64,000 nt of DNA, from positions 23,282 to 87,281 of the forward strand of contig JAKOYD010000131.1 in the NCBI GenBank assembly GCA_029780695.1. Direction: 5' to 3'. Shown here one piece after another: positions 18,235 to 26,561 of the stretch. The notes under the pieces were generated by a model. It saw nothing but the letters and a program-made list of their open reading frames with translations. It was not told the origin of the DNA and did no database searches. A program made the position numbers and the translations under genes. Every line of letters starts with the position of its first letter. The first letter of the stretch is position 1. This DNA is from Pseudomonadota bacterium. Lineage in GTDB: Bacteria > Pseudomonadota > Gammaproteobacteria > Burkholderiales > Burkholderiaceae_C.

Positions 18235-19002
18235 ATGGATTTGATTGCGCTTCCCGCTTTTTCCGACAACTACTTCTGGCTGCTGCACAACGGCGCCGAT
18301 GCGCTGGTGGTGGACCCGGGCGACGCAGCGCCCGTGCAGGCCGCGCTGGCAACGCACGGTTTGCGGCTGTCGGACATTCTAGTCACGCACCACCACGCCG
18401 ATCACACGGGCGGCGTGGCCGCCTTGCGCGCGGCCACCGGCGCCCGCGTGTTCGGCCCTGCGCGCGAACGCATTCCCGAGCCGTTCACGCCGCTGGCCGG
18501 CGGCGACGTGGTGCAGGCCCTGGGCGTGGGCTGGCGCGTGATCGACGTGCCGGGGCACACGGCGGGGCACATTGCCTACTTCGCACCGGATGTTGACGGC
18601 GCGCCGCTGCTTTTTTGCGGCGACACGTTGTTTTCAGGCGGCTGCGGGCGCCTGTTCGAAGGCACGCCCTCGCAGATGCTGGCCTCGCTCGACGCGCTGG
18701 CCGCCTTGCCCGCCGACACGCGGGTGTGTTGCGCGCACGAATACACGCTGTCCAACCTGCGCTTTGCGCGCGCGGTCGAGCCGGGCAACGCGGCGCTGGC
18801 GGACTACGAGCGGCACTGTCAGCAACTGCGCGCCGAAGGCCAGCCCACGCTGCCTTCCACCATCGGCACGGAGCACGCCATCAACCCATTCCTGCGCAGC
18901 CGCGAACCCGCGGTGGCCCGGTCGGTGCGCAAGCGCGCGCCCGCCGCAACCGACGAAGTGGCGGTGTTCGCCGCGCTTCGCCAATGGAAAAACGAGTTTT
19001 GA
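18235..19002 (+). CDS. gloB: Hydroxyacylglutathione hydrolase (glyoxalase II)
   Basis: 255 residues. A metallo-beta-lactamase fold with the binuclear metal motif [10 protein letters not shown] (His52, His54, Asp56, His57), then [10 protein letters not shown] and [17 protein letters not shown], which complete the glyoxalase II ligand set, and a C-terminal helical domain with NPFLR for glutathione binding. It hydrolyses S-lactoylglutathione to D-lactate and glutathione in methylglyoxal detoxification. The start is fixed by the family N terminus ([13 protein letters not shown]). A consensus -10 only nine bases upstream suggests a leaderless transcript. Its stop overlaps the mltD start by one base (TGATG). 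Confidence 0.96.
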   Translation: MDLIALPAFSDNYFWLLHNGADALVVDPGDAAPVQAALATHGLRLSDILVTHHHADHTGGVAALRAATGARVFGPARERIPEPFTPLAGGDVVQALGVGWRVIDVPGHTAGHIAYFAPDVDGAPLLFCGDTLFSGGCGRLFEGTPSQMLASLDALAALPADTRVCCAHEYTLSNLRFARAVEPGNAALADYERHCQQLRAEGQPTLPSTIGTEHAINPFLRSREPAVARSVRKRAPAATDEVAVFAALRQWKNEF

Positions 19003-20723
19003 TGAACAGATTTCTAGGCTTGGCGCTGGCCGCCAGCATCGCCCTGGCCGGCTGCGCCGCGCCCGGCACGTCTTCGCCAGGCAGCAGCGGCGGCACTGCC
19101 ACCACCCGCGGCGTGGCCCGGTCGGGCGAGATGCCCGACGTCGCGGTGTCCGAACTGCGCGGCACCAGCGTGGCTGCACTGGAAGCGCCGGCCGACTTGT
19201 GGGACCGCATCCGCCGCGGCTACGCCATGCCGGAGATGGAAGGCGATCTGGTGACGCGGCACGAGCAGTGGTACGGCACGCGGCCGGACTACATCGAGCG
19301 CATGGTTAGCCGCTCGCGCCTGTACATCTTCCACATCGTCGAAGAGCTGGAATTGCGCGGCATGCCGACCGAGCTGGCGCTGCTGCCCTACATCGAATCG
19401 GCCTTCAACCCGCAGGCCGTCAGCAGCGCCAAGGCGGCCGGCATGTGGCAGTTCATGCCGGCCACGGGGCGCGACTTTCAGTTGCGGCAGAACATGTTCC
19501 GCGACGACCGTCGCAACGTGCTGGACTCGACCCGCGCGGCGCTCGACTACCTGCAGAAGCTGCACGACATGTTCGGCGACTGGCACCTGGCGCTGGCCGC
19601 CTACAACTGGGGCCAGGGCAACGTCAAGCGCGCCATCGAACGCAACCAGGCCGCCGGTCTGTCCATCGGCTACATGGACCTGAACATGCCGGCCGAGACG
19701 CGCAACTACGTGCCCAAGCTGCAGGCGGTCAAGAACATCATCGCCAATCCACAACGTTATGGCACGGTGCTGCCGCTGATCGAGAACCACCCCTTCTTCG
19801 ACACCGTCGACATCAAGCACGACATCGACGTGGAAACCGCGGCGCGCATGGCCGAAGTGCGGGTGGAGGACTTCAAGGCGCTCAATCCGTCGCAGCGCAA
19901 GCCGGTGATCTTTGCCGCCGGCACGCCGCAGATTCTGCTGCCCTGGAACAACGCCGCCGTCTTCCAGCAGAAGCTGGCCAAGGCCGACCCGGCGTCGCTG
20001 GCCTCATGGACGGCGTGGGTGGCACCGTCCACCCTGCCCTCGCGCGAAGTCGCCAGCCGCTTCGGCATGGACGAGGAAGACTTCCGCGAGATGAACAACA
20101 TCCCGCGCGGCATGGTGATCAAGGCCGGCTCCACGCTGCTGGTGCGCCGCGCGGGCCAGGCCGGCGCGGTGGCCGAAAGCGTCGTCAACAACGCGCACCT
20201 GGCGTACACGCCCGAGATCGTGCTCAAGCGCACCAGCGTGCGCGCGCGCAAGGGCGATTCCATCGCCACCGTGGCCGCGCGCTACGACCTGCCCGCCGCC
20301 ACCGTGGCGGGCTGGAACCACACCAGCGCCCGCGCTGGCCTGAAGCGCGGTCAGGCGGTGGTGCTGTTCCTGCCGGTGCGCGCCGCCGCCGCAGCTGCGC
20401 GCGAAGGGCTGGAAGCCGCACGCCGCGAACAGGCCGAGGAACGCCGCGCCCGCGCCAGCACGACGGCGGCCGAGCGCAAGCGCGATGCGCGGCAAGCGCG
20501 CGAGACCCACGGCGCCGCCAAGCGTGGGCGTGCCGACCGCCAGGCCAGCACCCACGACAGGGACAAAAGCAAGGACAAGGCCAAGGACAAGGCGGGCTCC
20601 AAGCGCGAATCCGCGAAAACCGCCGCGGCCAAGGCCAAGCCCGCCCAGTCGGACGGCAAGGCCAGACCAGCCAAGTCAGCGCCCAAGCCCGCCAACAAGG
20701 CGGCGGCCAAGCCCAAGCGCTGA
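19002..20723 (+). CDS. mltD: Membrane-bound lytic murein transglycosylase D
   Basis: 573 residues. A lipoprotein signal with lipobox LAGC (Cys18) anchors it in a membrane. The SLT family 1 domain contains the catalytic Glu132 in PYIESAFNPQAVSS and continues with AAGMWQFMPATGR and LAAYNWGQGNVKRAI. One or two LysM-like modules follow (LKRTSVRARKGDSIATVAARYDLPAATVAGWN). It cleaves peptidoglycan glycan strands, producing anhydromuropeptides. The last 110 residues are a low-complexity tail rich in Lys, Ala, Arg and Asp with many KDKAK-like repeats, unusual in MltD. It overlaps gloB by one base, so the pair is co-transcribed. Confidence 0.93.
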   Translation: MNRFLGLALAASIALAGCAAPGTSSPGSSGGTATTRGVARSGEMPDVAVSELRGTSVAALEAPADLWDRIRRGYAMPEMEGDLVTRHEQWYGTRPDYIERMVSRSRLYIFHIVEELELRGMPTELALLPYIESAFNPQAVSSAKAAGMWQFMPATGRDFQLRQNMFRDDRRNVLDSTRAALDYLQKLHDMFGDWHLALAAYNWGQGNVKRAIERNQAAGLSIGYMDLNMPAETRNYVPKLQAVKNIIANPQRYGTVLPLIENHPFFDTVDIKHDIDVETAARMAEVRVEDFKALNPSQRKPVIFAAGTPQILLPWNNAAVFQQKLAKADPASLASWTAWVAPSTLPSREVASRFGMDEEDFREMNNIPRGMVIKAGSTLLVRRAGQAGAVAESVVNNAHLAYTPEIVLKRTSVRARKGDSIATVAARYDLPAATVAGWNHTSARAGLKRGQAVVLFLPVRAAAAAAREGLEAARREQAEERRARASTTAAERKRDARQARETHGAAKRGRADRQASTHDRDKSKDKAKDKAGSKRESAKTAAAKAKPAQSDGKARPAKSAPKPANKAAAKPKR

Positions 20724-20745
20724 CTGACGGCGGGCCGACGGCGCG

Positions 20746-21804
20746 TCAGCCTGCCGGCGTGCCGGCGCCGATGCCCGACACCTGAAAGCGCTGTTTGGCG
20801 CGGCGCGCGAAGTCATTGGTGTAGGTGGCGCCCGGCGACTGCGCGCGCACCGTGCCGCCGCTTGGAAAGTACTGCGACACGATGCGGTGCGCCACCGCCA
20901 CACCCTCCTCGGACACCATGCCGTCGGGCGACAGCGCCTCGCGCGCCTTTTCGAGCGCAGCCAGGTAAATGGCGCGGTCGCCATACATGTAAGCCTCGGG
21001 CACGGCGCGCACGATATCGCTGGGGCCAGCCGTCTGCAGCCATTTCAGCGCCCGCACCACGGCATGGGTCAGCGCCTGCACCGTGGGCGCGTAGCGCACC
21101 ACAAACGCCTGCGGCGCGTACAGGCAGGCGCCAGGCATGGGGCCGCCGTACAAGTCCTGCGTGCCGCGCAGCGAGCGTGTGTCGGCCAGCACGCGAATGT
21201 CGCCGCGAAACTCCAGCATGCTGATCACCGGGTCGATGCTGGAGATGGCGTCGACGCGCCCTTCGCGCACCGCGCTGGCGGCCGCCGTCGACGTGCCGAC
21301 ACCAACGTACTCAACGTCGGTGGGCAACAAGCCGTGGCGCGCCAGCAGCATCTGCGCGAACCAGTGCGTCAAAGAATCGGGCGCCGACACGCCAATGCGA
21401 TGGCCCTTGAGCTGCGCCAGCGCCCTGGCATCGGGCACGACGCGCGGATTCGCGCCAAACACCACCTGCGGCGCGCGCCCCAGAAACACGAACGCGCGGC
21501 AGCTGTAGCCACGCTGGCGCAGCAAGATGGCGTGTTCGAGCCCGCCGAGGGCCACGTCGGCCCGGCCCTGCAACATCGACTGCTGTGCCAGGCTGCCGCC
21601 GGCATGGTCCAGCAGTTCGACGTCCAGGCCTTCGTCGCTGAAGTAATTGAGCTGTTCGGCAACGGCCAGCGGCAAGCAGTACAGCGCTGTCTTGCCGCCG
21701 ACGGCGATGGCGATTTTTCGCTTGTCCTGCAGCGACTGCGCGCGCGCCACGCCCACAGCCGCCGCCGCCGCCACGGCCGTGCGCAGCCAGCGGCGGCGTG
21801 TCAT
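20746..21804 (-). CDS. ABC transporter substrate-binding protein (NitT/TauT-like)
   Basis: 352 residues. A twin-arginine-like signal (TRRRWLRTAVAAAAAVGVARAQ) directs it to the periplasm. The mature part is a type II periplasmic binding protein of the SsuA/ThiY/NMT1 group: KIAIAVGGKTALYCLPLAVAEQLNYFSDEGLDVELLD and GRADVALGGLEHAIL at the N terminus, then GHRIGVSAPDSLTHWF. These bind sulfonates, nitrate, taurine or thiamine precursors; the ligand cannot be read here. No permease or ATPase gene is adjacent, so it is an orphan binding protein. A longer start at 21843 is possible. The 300 bases between this gene and recR hold only a short AGCTAT-type element. Confidence 0.85.
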   Translation of the reverse strand: MTRRRWLRTAVAAAAAVGVARAQSLQDKRKIAIAVGGKTALYCLPLAVAEQLNYFSDEGLDVELLDHAGGSLAQQSMLQGRADVALGGLEHAILLRQRGYSCRAFVFLGRAPQVVFGANPRVVPDARALAQLKGHRIGVSAPDSLTHWFAQMLLARHGLLPTDVEYVGVGTSTAAASAVREGRVDAISSIDPVISMLEFRGDIRVLADTRSLRGTQDLYGGPMPGACLYAPQAFVVRYAPTVQALTHAVVRALKWLQTAGPSDIVRAVPEAYMYGDRAIYLAALEKAREALSPDGMVSEEGVAVAHRIVSQYFPSGGTVRAQSPGATYTNDFARRAKQRFQVSGIGAGTPAG

Positions 21805-22068
21805 TGGGACGGGTGATGGACGATGAATGGCTGGGTGAAACATGGCGCAGTGCAATCCATCCGACGGTAGCGCAAGCCTTGCGGCCAGGGCATCGGCAGC
21901 TACCCGCATGGGGTTTGTGTGTAGGGTCGGTCGCGCGGTCAGGAGGAAGTCAGGCTCGCGCCCTGAACACGCCGCAACAAGCGTGCGACAGTGCCAGCGC
22001 GGGCGCTGCGGCCATGCTCGGTGAATGCGCGTCTGCCGCGGCTCTGACGCACGCAGATACACGACATG

Positions 22069-22100
22069 AAGCTATCAAAAACAAAGCAACCGAGCGCCGG
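22069..22100. repeat. AGCTAT-type short element
   Basis: AAGCTATCAAAAACAAAGC followed by GAGCGCCGGCGAT, immediately downstream of the recR stop; a diverged member of the dispersed family. Confidence 0.45.
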
Positions 22101-22103
22101 CGA

Positions 22104-22694
22104 TCAGCGCCGGTCGGCCAGTGCATGCGCGATGGTGCCGAGGTCGACGTATTCCAGTTCGCTGCCGGCCGGCACACCGCGCGCCAGGCGTGTGACGGTA
22201 AGCCCGCGGCTCTTGAGTGTCTGCCCGATGACGTGCGCGGTGGCTTCGCCCTCGGCGGTGAAGTTGGTGGCCAGGATCACCTCCTGCACCGTGCCATCCA
22301 GCGCGCGCTCGATCAGTTTGTGCACACCGATATCGCGCGGGCCGATGCCGTCGAGCGGACTGAGTTTGCCCATCAGCACGAAATAGCGGCCATTGAACGC
22401 CGCCGTGCGCTCAAGCGCCGCCTGGTCGGCTGGCGTTTCGACCACCGCCAGCTTGCTGGCGTCGCGCCGAGGGTCGCGGCAGGTCGCGCAGACCTCGCTT
22501 TCAGTGAAGGTGTGGCACAGCGTGCAATGCCGCACCTGCGCCACCGCGTCCTGCAGCGACCGCGCCAACAACTGCGCACCGTCGCGGTCGTGCTGCAACA
22601 AATGAAACGCCATGCGCTGCGCCGAACGCACACCCACCCCCGGCAAGCGCCTGAGTGCTTGCACCAGGGTGTCGAGGCTGTGGGTGTCGGACAT
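22104..22694 (-). CDS. recR: Recombination mediator protein RecR
   Basis: 196 residues, standard length. The N-terminal helix-hairpin-helix ([24 protein letters not shown]) is followed by a four-Cys zinc finger ([16 protein letters not shown]) and a Toprim domain ([16 protein letters not shown] ... [18 protein letters not shown]). The C-terminal Walker-B-like segment ends with [17 protein letters not shown]. RecR works with RecO/RecF to load RecA on SSB-coated DNA. It lies downstream of ebfC and dnaX on the same strand, the classical dnaX-ebfC-recR order, but 208 bases of repeat-containing DNA separate it from ebfC. Confidence 0.97.
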   Translation of the reverse strand: MSDTHSLDTLVQALRRLPGVGVRSAQRMAFHLLQHDRDGAQLLARSLQDAVAQVRHCTLCHTFTESEVCATCRDPRRDASKLAVVETPADQAALERTAAFNGRYFVLMGKLSPLDGIGPRDIGVHKLIERALDGTVQEVILATNFTAEGEATAHVIGQTLKSRGLTVTRLARGVPAGSELEYVDLGTIAHALADRR

Positions 22695-22708
22695 TTTGGG
22701 GTTGAGCG

Positions 22709-22735
22709 TTGGGAGTGGGGCCTTGGGAGTGGGGC
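22709..22735. repeat. Two tandem copies of TTGGGAGTGGGGC
   Basis: The 13-base unit occurs at 22709-22721 and 22723-22735, upstream of recR, separated by one base. Function unknown. Confidence 0.7.
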
Positions 22736-22829
22736 ACGCTTAGGCACGCGCACAAACGGATCGAACGGCCGCGGAGCAGGCCATCCCAGCGAACGCCGCG
22801 GAAGGGCTTGGCCCGCCCGCTGGCGTTGT

Positions 22830-22896
22830 CACCCTTCCCGCGCAGCGCAGCGAAGCGAGAGAAGGGGGAAGCGGCGTCAGCCGCTCAGGGGGATGA
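22830..22896. repeat. Intergenic repeat with short hairpin between recR and ebfC
   Basis: CCCTTC and GAAGGG flank a purine-rich CGCAGCGAAGCGAGAG stretch, followed by a perfect hairpin AGCGGC-GTCA-GCCGCT (22870-22885) and CAGGGGGATGA. From memory this resembles a widespread intergenic repeat of Comamonadaceae. On the minus strand the hairpin is followed by a C/T-rich run and could attenuate ebfC-recR transcription. Confidence 0.55.
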
Positions 22897-22902
22897 ACCT
22901 GT

Positions 22903-23238
22903 TTAAAACGGGAACTTCATGCCCGACGGCAGCCCCGGCATGCCCGCTGGCATCAGCTTGCCCATCTTTTCGGCCGACAGTTCCTCGGCCTTGCGCACGG
23001 CGGCGTTGAAGGCGGCGGCGACCAGGTCTTCGAGCATGTCCTTGTCGTCGGCCAGCAGGCTCGGGTCAATCGTGACGCGCTTGACGTCGTGCTTGGCGGT
23101 CATCAGCACCTTGACCAAACCGGCGCCGGATTCGCCTTCGACCTCCATCAATGCCAGCTCGTCCTGCGCTTTCTTCAGGTTGTCCTGCATGGCCTGGGCC
23201 TGCTTCATCAGGCCGGCGAGTTGTCCTTTGTTGAACAT
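22903..23238 (-). CDS. ebfC: YbaB/EbfC nucleoid-associated protein
   Basis: 111 residues, standard size for the YbaB/EbfC family of small dimeric DNA-binding proteins. The N-terminal coiled helix ([25 protein letters not shown]) is followed by the strand-rich core ([47 protein letters not shown]), matching the family. It binds DNA with little sequence preference. The start at 23238 has the ribosome site GAAGGAA. It lies 31 bases after dnaX and before recR, a conserved order that implies an operon. Confidence 0.95.
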   Translation of the reverse strand: MFNKGQLAGLMKQAQAMQDNLKKAQDELALMEVEGESGAGLVKVLMTAKHDVKRVTIDPSLLADDKDMLEDLVAAAFNAAVRKAEELSAEKMGKLMPAGMPGLPSGMKFPF

Positions 23239-23269
23239 CGGTATTCCTTCGGTTTTCAGATTCAATGCA

Positions 23270-25255
23270 TCAAAGCGGCTTGATGCTTCCGGGCACGATT
23301 TTCGCCCCAAAGTCGCGGATCATCTCCTGCACGAACGGGTCGGCCAGCAGCAGCGCTTCGGCCGCCTTCAGGCGCTGGTCGGCGGCGATCTTGTTGCGCC
23401 GCGCCGGGCTGTCAGACACCGGGCCGATGTCGACACGCAGGCGCACCGCGTGCCCGGCCTCGGCCAGCGCGGCCTGCAGGCGTTCGCGCGCGGCAGACTG
23501 GCCGAGCGATTCGCTTTCGACCTGCAAGGTCCATTGTCCGTCGGCTCGCACCATCAGCTGCGACTGCAGCGCCAGCTCGCGCACCAACGCGGTAATGGCT
23601 TCGCGGGCCACCAAGTCCTGCACCACGCCGTGCCAGAAGTTGCCTTCGGCCGCTGGCACCAGGGTGGTTGGCACCGGAGCCATGGGCCTGGGCTGAGGGG
23701 GCGCTGAATCGGTGATTTCATGCACCTTTACAGCTACGGTTTCAGTAGCATCCGGCGCTTGATCCGTGTGCGCGGACGGCGCATTTGGTCGTGAACCCAG
23801 CGGTGGAGGCTGCTGGTGCACGGGCAGCGACTGCAGCGCGGGGCGGACACGAGTTGGCGCTGGCGGCGGCGCATCGAAGTCACCCATGTCCGGCTCTGGC
23901 TCGCCCGCGGGCTCGGCGTCGGGCGGTGCGAAGGTGCCACCGTCGTCCCACTGGGCGGGCGCGGACTCAGGCAAAGGTGCGCCCGACGCGCCAGCGGACG
24001 GCACTGGCGCGGTTTGCCGCGGCCCCGTGGGCACGGCCGCAGCGCAGACACTGGGTGGTGTCGCCGCGCGCTGGGCGGGCGCAGGTGTTTCCGCCAGCGG
24101 CTCAGCCGGCGTTAGAGTTTTTTTTTCAGCCGTGGCGCTGGCCTGTGAACGCGCCCCTGCCTTGAAAGGCAACAGCCGCAACAGCACCATGGTCAAGCCG
24201 GTGTATTCGTCCGGTGCCAGGCCCAGTTCGGACCGGCCATGGATGCACAGGCTATACAGCAGCTGGGTTTCGTCAGCGGGCAACAGCGCGGCCAGGCGGG
24301 CGATTTGCTGCGCGTCGGGGTCGGTTTCGTCGACCGGCATGTCGGGTACGGCCTGCTGTACGGCCATGCGCTGCAGCACGCTGGCCATGTCTTCGAGCGT
24401 GGTGGCGGCGGACTGGCCGGCCGCGCGCAATTGGTCGACCAACTCGACCACCACGCGGCCGTCGCCCGCGGCCAGCGCCGCGATCAGGCTGAACACCACG
24501 CCGCGGTCCACGCTGCCCAGCATCTGGCGCACCGCGCTTTCGTCCAGCCGACCGGAGCCGAAAGCGATGGCTTGGTCGGTCAGGCTGAGGGCGTCACGCA
24601 TCGAGCCGCGCGCGCCGCGCGCCAGCAGTCGCAGCGAGCCGGGGTCGGCCGGCACATTTTCGGCCGCCAGCACGCGCGCGAGGTGATCCAGCACCGTCTC
24701 GGCCGCCATGGGACGCAAGTTGAACTGCAGGCAGCGCGACAACACCGTTACCGGCACCTTCTGCGGATCGGTGGTGGCCAGCACGAACTTGAGGTATTCG
24801 GGCGGCTCCTCCAGCGTCTTCAGCATGGCGTTGAAGGCCGTGTTGGTCAGCATGTGCACTTCGTCGATCATGAAGACCTTGAAGCGGCCCTGCACCGGCT
24901 TGTAGACGGCCTGCTCCAGCAGGCTCTGCACTTCGTCCACGCCGCGGTTGCTGGCGGCGTCCAGTTCGGTGTAGTCGACAAAGCGGCCGGCGTCAATGTC
25001 GGTGCAGGCCGGGCACACGCCGCAAGGCTGGGCCGTGATGCCGCCCTGTCCGTCGGCGCCGATGCAGTTGAGCGACTTGGCCAAAATGCGCGACACGGTC
25101 GTCTTGCCAACACCTCGGGTGCCGGTAAACAGGTAGGCGTGGTGCAGCCGCTGCTGGGTCAACGCGTTGGTGAGGGCCTGCACGACGTGCTCCTGACCCA
25201 CCATTTCCGAAAAATTACGCGGACGGTATTTGCGAGCCAGGACCAGATACGACAT
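23270..25255 (-). CDS. dnaX: DNA polymerase III gamma/tau subunit
   Basis: 661 residues for the full tau form, the clamp-loader ATPase that couples helicase and polymerases. The AAA+ core has Walker A GTRGVGKT (45-52), a zinc module (Cys64, Cys78, Cys81, Cys84), Walker [11 protein letters not shown], the sensor/arginine-finger SRC (LSRCLQFNL), and the domain III collar ending near residue 368. A long Pro/Ala-rich linker then leads to the C-terminal tau domain. At residues 377-380 the coding strand has nine consecutive A; both other frames reach a stop within six codons, so slippage would give a short gamma form of about 380-384 residues. Start 25255 fits the family [13 protein letters not shown] dispersed repeat lies in the linker. 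Confidence 0.97.
   Translation of the reverse strand: MSYLVLARKYRPRNFSEMVGQEHVVQALTNALTQQRLHHAYLFTGTRGVGKTTVSRILAKSLNCIGADGQGGITAQPCGVCPACTDIDAGRFVDYTELDAASNRGVDEVQSLLEQAVYKPVQGRFKVFMIDEVHMLTNTAFNAMLKTLEEPPEYLKFVLATTDPQKVPVTVLSRCLQFNLRPMAAETVLDHLARVLAAENVPADPGSLRLLARGARGSMRDALSLTDQAIAFGSGRLDESAVRQMLGSVDRGVVFSLIAALAAGDGRVVVELVDQLRAAGQSAATTLEDMASVLQRMAVQQAVPDMPVDETDPDAQQIARLAALLPADETQLLYSLCIHGRSELGLAPDEYTGLTMVLLRLLPFKAGARSQASATAEKKTLTPAEPLAETPAPAQRAATPPSVCAAAVPTGPRQTAPVPSAGASGAPLPESAPAQWDDGGTFAPPDAEPAGEPEPDMGDFDAPPPAPTRVRPALQSLPVHQQPPPLGSRPNAPSAHTDQAPDATETVAVKVHEITDSAPPQPRPMAPVPTTLVPAAEGNFWHGVVQDLVAREAITALVRELALQSQLMVRADGQWTLQVESESLGQSAARERLQAALAEAGHAVRLRVDIGPVSDSPARRNKIAADQRLKAAEALLLADPFVQEMIRDFGAKIVPGSIKPL
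23731..23763. repeat. Dispersed AGCTAT/GCGCTTGAT element inside the dnaX linker
   Basis: AGCTACGGTTTCAGTAGC followed after five bases by GCGCTTGAT, in frame within the disordered tau linker (about residues 497-508). It belongs to the family found between genes elsewhere in the window. Confidence 0.6.
24118..24126 (-). promoter_or_regulatory. A9 slippery run in dnaX
   Basis: The coding strand reads GAA AAA AAA ACT. In the -1 frame a TGA follows after five codons (AAC TCT AAC GCC GGC), and in the +1 frame a TAA follows after CTC. GGC-TGA-GCC within CGCC...GGCG just downstream can form a small hairpin. Position after the collar domain matches where gamma ends in other bacteria. Confidence 0.7.
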
Positions 25256-25443
25256 GGCGAGGATTCTACGGGCCGAAGCCAAGCCGCCGGGATTAGAGGA
25301 TGGACTCGGAAACGATGCGCAAATAAGACGGAGACTGTTCCGCAACGCTTAAACACGATATGCTGCAGCGCAACAAAAAAGCATTTCATTCAGCGACTGC
25401 GCGGGCACCGCTTGGGGTGTGCCGATGCCTGGAGCCTCTGCTT

Positions 25444-25713
25444 ATGCCGTACTTTATCGAAGCATCTGACTCAGCAGCGTTCACCGAACGAGCGTGGTCA
25501 GATTTGCATGCCCAGGCCGTTGCACTGAGCCATGCGCTGAGCGACTGCTGTCACCCGCGCGCCGCCCGCCTGCAGGCACGGTTGAGTGCCCATATCGACC
25601 CAGATCAGCTGGCCCAACTGCGCGGCGAAGTGCTGAACGTGCTCGCGCTCAGCTTCGGCGCCGCCGAAGCGCAGCGCCGGCTGCACTGCGCTGCGCCACA
25701 GAAGCTACAATAG
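25444..25713 (+). CDS. Small protein of unknown function upstream of the 4.5S RNA gene
   Basis: 89 residues, mostly helical by composition, with a Cys-Cys pair (LSDCCHPRAARLQARL) and no membrane span or signal. I do not recognise a family. The start ATG at 25444 has GGAG about ten bases upstream; a longer start at 25360 lies in poor context. It is divergent from dnaX, and its stop codon overlaps the -10 box of the 4.5S RNA gene. Coding status is moderately likely, as codon choice is GC3-rich throughout. Confidence 0.5.
   Translation: MPYFIEASDSAAFTERAWSDLHAQAVALSHALSDCCHPRAARLQARLSAHIDPDQLAQLRGEVLNVLALSFGAAEAQRRLHCAAPQKLQ
25706..25711 (+). promoter_or_regulatory. -10 box of the 4.5S RNA gene
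   Basis: TACAAT lies seven to eight bases before the predicted RNA 5' end and overlaps the stop codon of the preceding small gene. The -35 region (about 25683-25688) is weak. Confidence 0.5.
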
Positions 25714-25715
25714 CC

Positions 25716-25816
25716 CCCGACGGGCCTTCCCGCATGGCGAAGGAGCCAACCGGGTCAGGTGGGGAACCAAGCAGCCCTAACTTTGGAGTCAGTGCCGGGG
25801 TAAAGGCTCGTCACCC
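25716..25816 (+). ncRNA. ffs: 4.5S signal recognition particle RNA
   Basis: The conserved apical loop of bacterial SRP RNA is present (GGGTCAGGTGGGGAACCAAG then CAGCCCTAAC), which binds Ffh. The ends pair as a long helix: GACGGGCCTT at 25719 with AAGGCTCGTC ending at 25812 with one G-U pair. Length about 95-100 bases fits the short bacterial SRP RNA. With Ffh it targets nascent membrane proteins to FtsY. Exact ends are inferred from pairing. The dnaX neighbourhood is common in this group. Confidence 0.93.
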
Positions 25817-25962
25817 CCCATCACCAAGTCCCGCCTGATTCATCCATCAATTGGAAGCACAAGGGGCGGCGCCCTGCGCGTTGTCCACCGGCTTTGCCAT
25901 GCGCACTAACGCAGCGAGCCGAAAGGTGCAGGCAGTGCCATCGGCCGGTCTGCCGGCCCGAG

Positions 25963-26235
25963 TCAAGGTGCGGTGTCAGCGCCTTCCTGCGGCTGAAGCT
26001 GGTTCAGCTCGAAGGGCGACATGGTCAACAGCACCGTAAGTGCGCTGCAGACCATCATCATGAACCAGAAGATGAGAAAAGTGACGGTGTAGACCGCTTG
26101 GCGCGACCAACCGGCCGGCTTGCCGAACAGGGTCAGCATTTCTGGATCCAGCACGGCGAAGACCATCAATTCGAGCGCGGCCGCGACCAGAAAGGCCGGC
26201 CAGGCGATCCAAAACAGGCGTTGTTTGCTGATCAT
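25963..26235 (-). CDS. Small two-helix membrane protein in the cbb3 oxidase cluster
   Basis: 90 residues with two predicted membrane helices (LFWIAWPAFLVAAALELMVFAVL and VYTVTFLIFWFMMMVCSALTVLL) joined by a loop containing FGKPAGWSRQAVY. It is the last gene of the ccoG-fixH-like group and keeps the same strand with 28 bases to the FixH-like gene. Genes like this often follow fixH-like genes in Burkholderiales, but the function is not known to me. It may assist oxidase assembly. Confidence 0.8.
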   Translation of the reverse strand: MISKQRLFWIAWPAFLVAAALELMVFAVLDPEMLTLFGKPAGWSRQAVYTVTFLIFWFMMMVCSALTVLLTMSPFELNQLQPQEGADTAP

Positions 26236-26263
26236 GGCGGTGTGGCGAAGTGATACGAGGGGC

Positions 26264-26542
26264 TTACCGACCGGTGCGCGGGTCGGCGGGCTCAGGCGGC
26301 ACGCCGCCGGTGGCGGCATGGTTGCGCGCCTGCATTGCAGGCACGGCGGTCGCACCCACTTCGTCTGCGGGCTGTTGCGCGGCGCGATTGGAGCGCGGCG
26401 CGTCGGTATACACCGGGTCGGGGTGACTGATGGCCAGATAGAGCGTGACGAAAGCGGCCACCACGACCACCGCGGGCCCGCCGACGACGAGCCACATGTG
26501 CGGATAGCGCCACCAAGGGCCGGAACGCTTGGGATCGGTCAT
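26264..26542 (-). CDS. FixH-like protein (short)
   Basis: 92 residues. The N terminus WWRYPHMWLVVGGPAVVVVAAFVTLYLAI is the single membrane helix typical of FixH/CcoH proteins, but the protein is much shorter than canonical FixH (about 150-160 residues) and the periplasmic domain is reduced to a polar tail. FixH/CcoH helps assemble or stabilise the cbb3 oxidase with the copper ATPase FixI. It lies 19 bases downstream of ccoG on the same strand. The start at 26542 (MTDPKRSGPWW) gives a membrane topology with a short cytoplasmic N terminus. Confidence 0.78.
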   Translation of the reverse strand: MTDPKRSGPWWRYPHMWLVVGGPAVVVVAAFVTLYLAISHPDPVYTDAPRSNRAAQQPADEVGATAVPAMQARNHAATGGVPPEPADPRTGR

Positions 26543-26561
26543 GGTTTGAACTCCTGCGGAT

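Noticed and set aside
21804..22062. Longer N terminus for the ABC binding protein
   Set aside because: It would place about 86 residues before the twin-arginine signal, which must be near the N terminus.
24118..24126. The A9 run as a sequencing error causing a frameshift
   Set aside because: The zero frame is open across it and continues into a proper tau C-terminal domain, so the printed length is the coding one.
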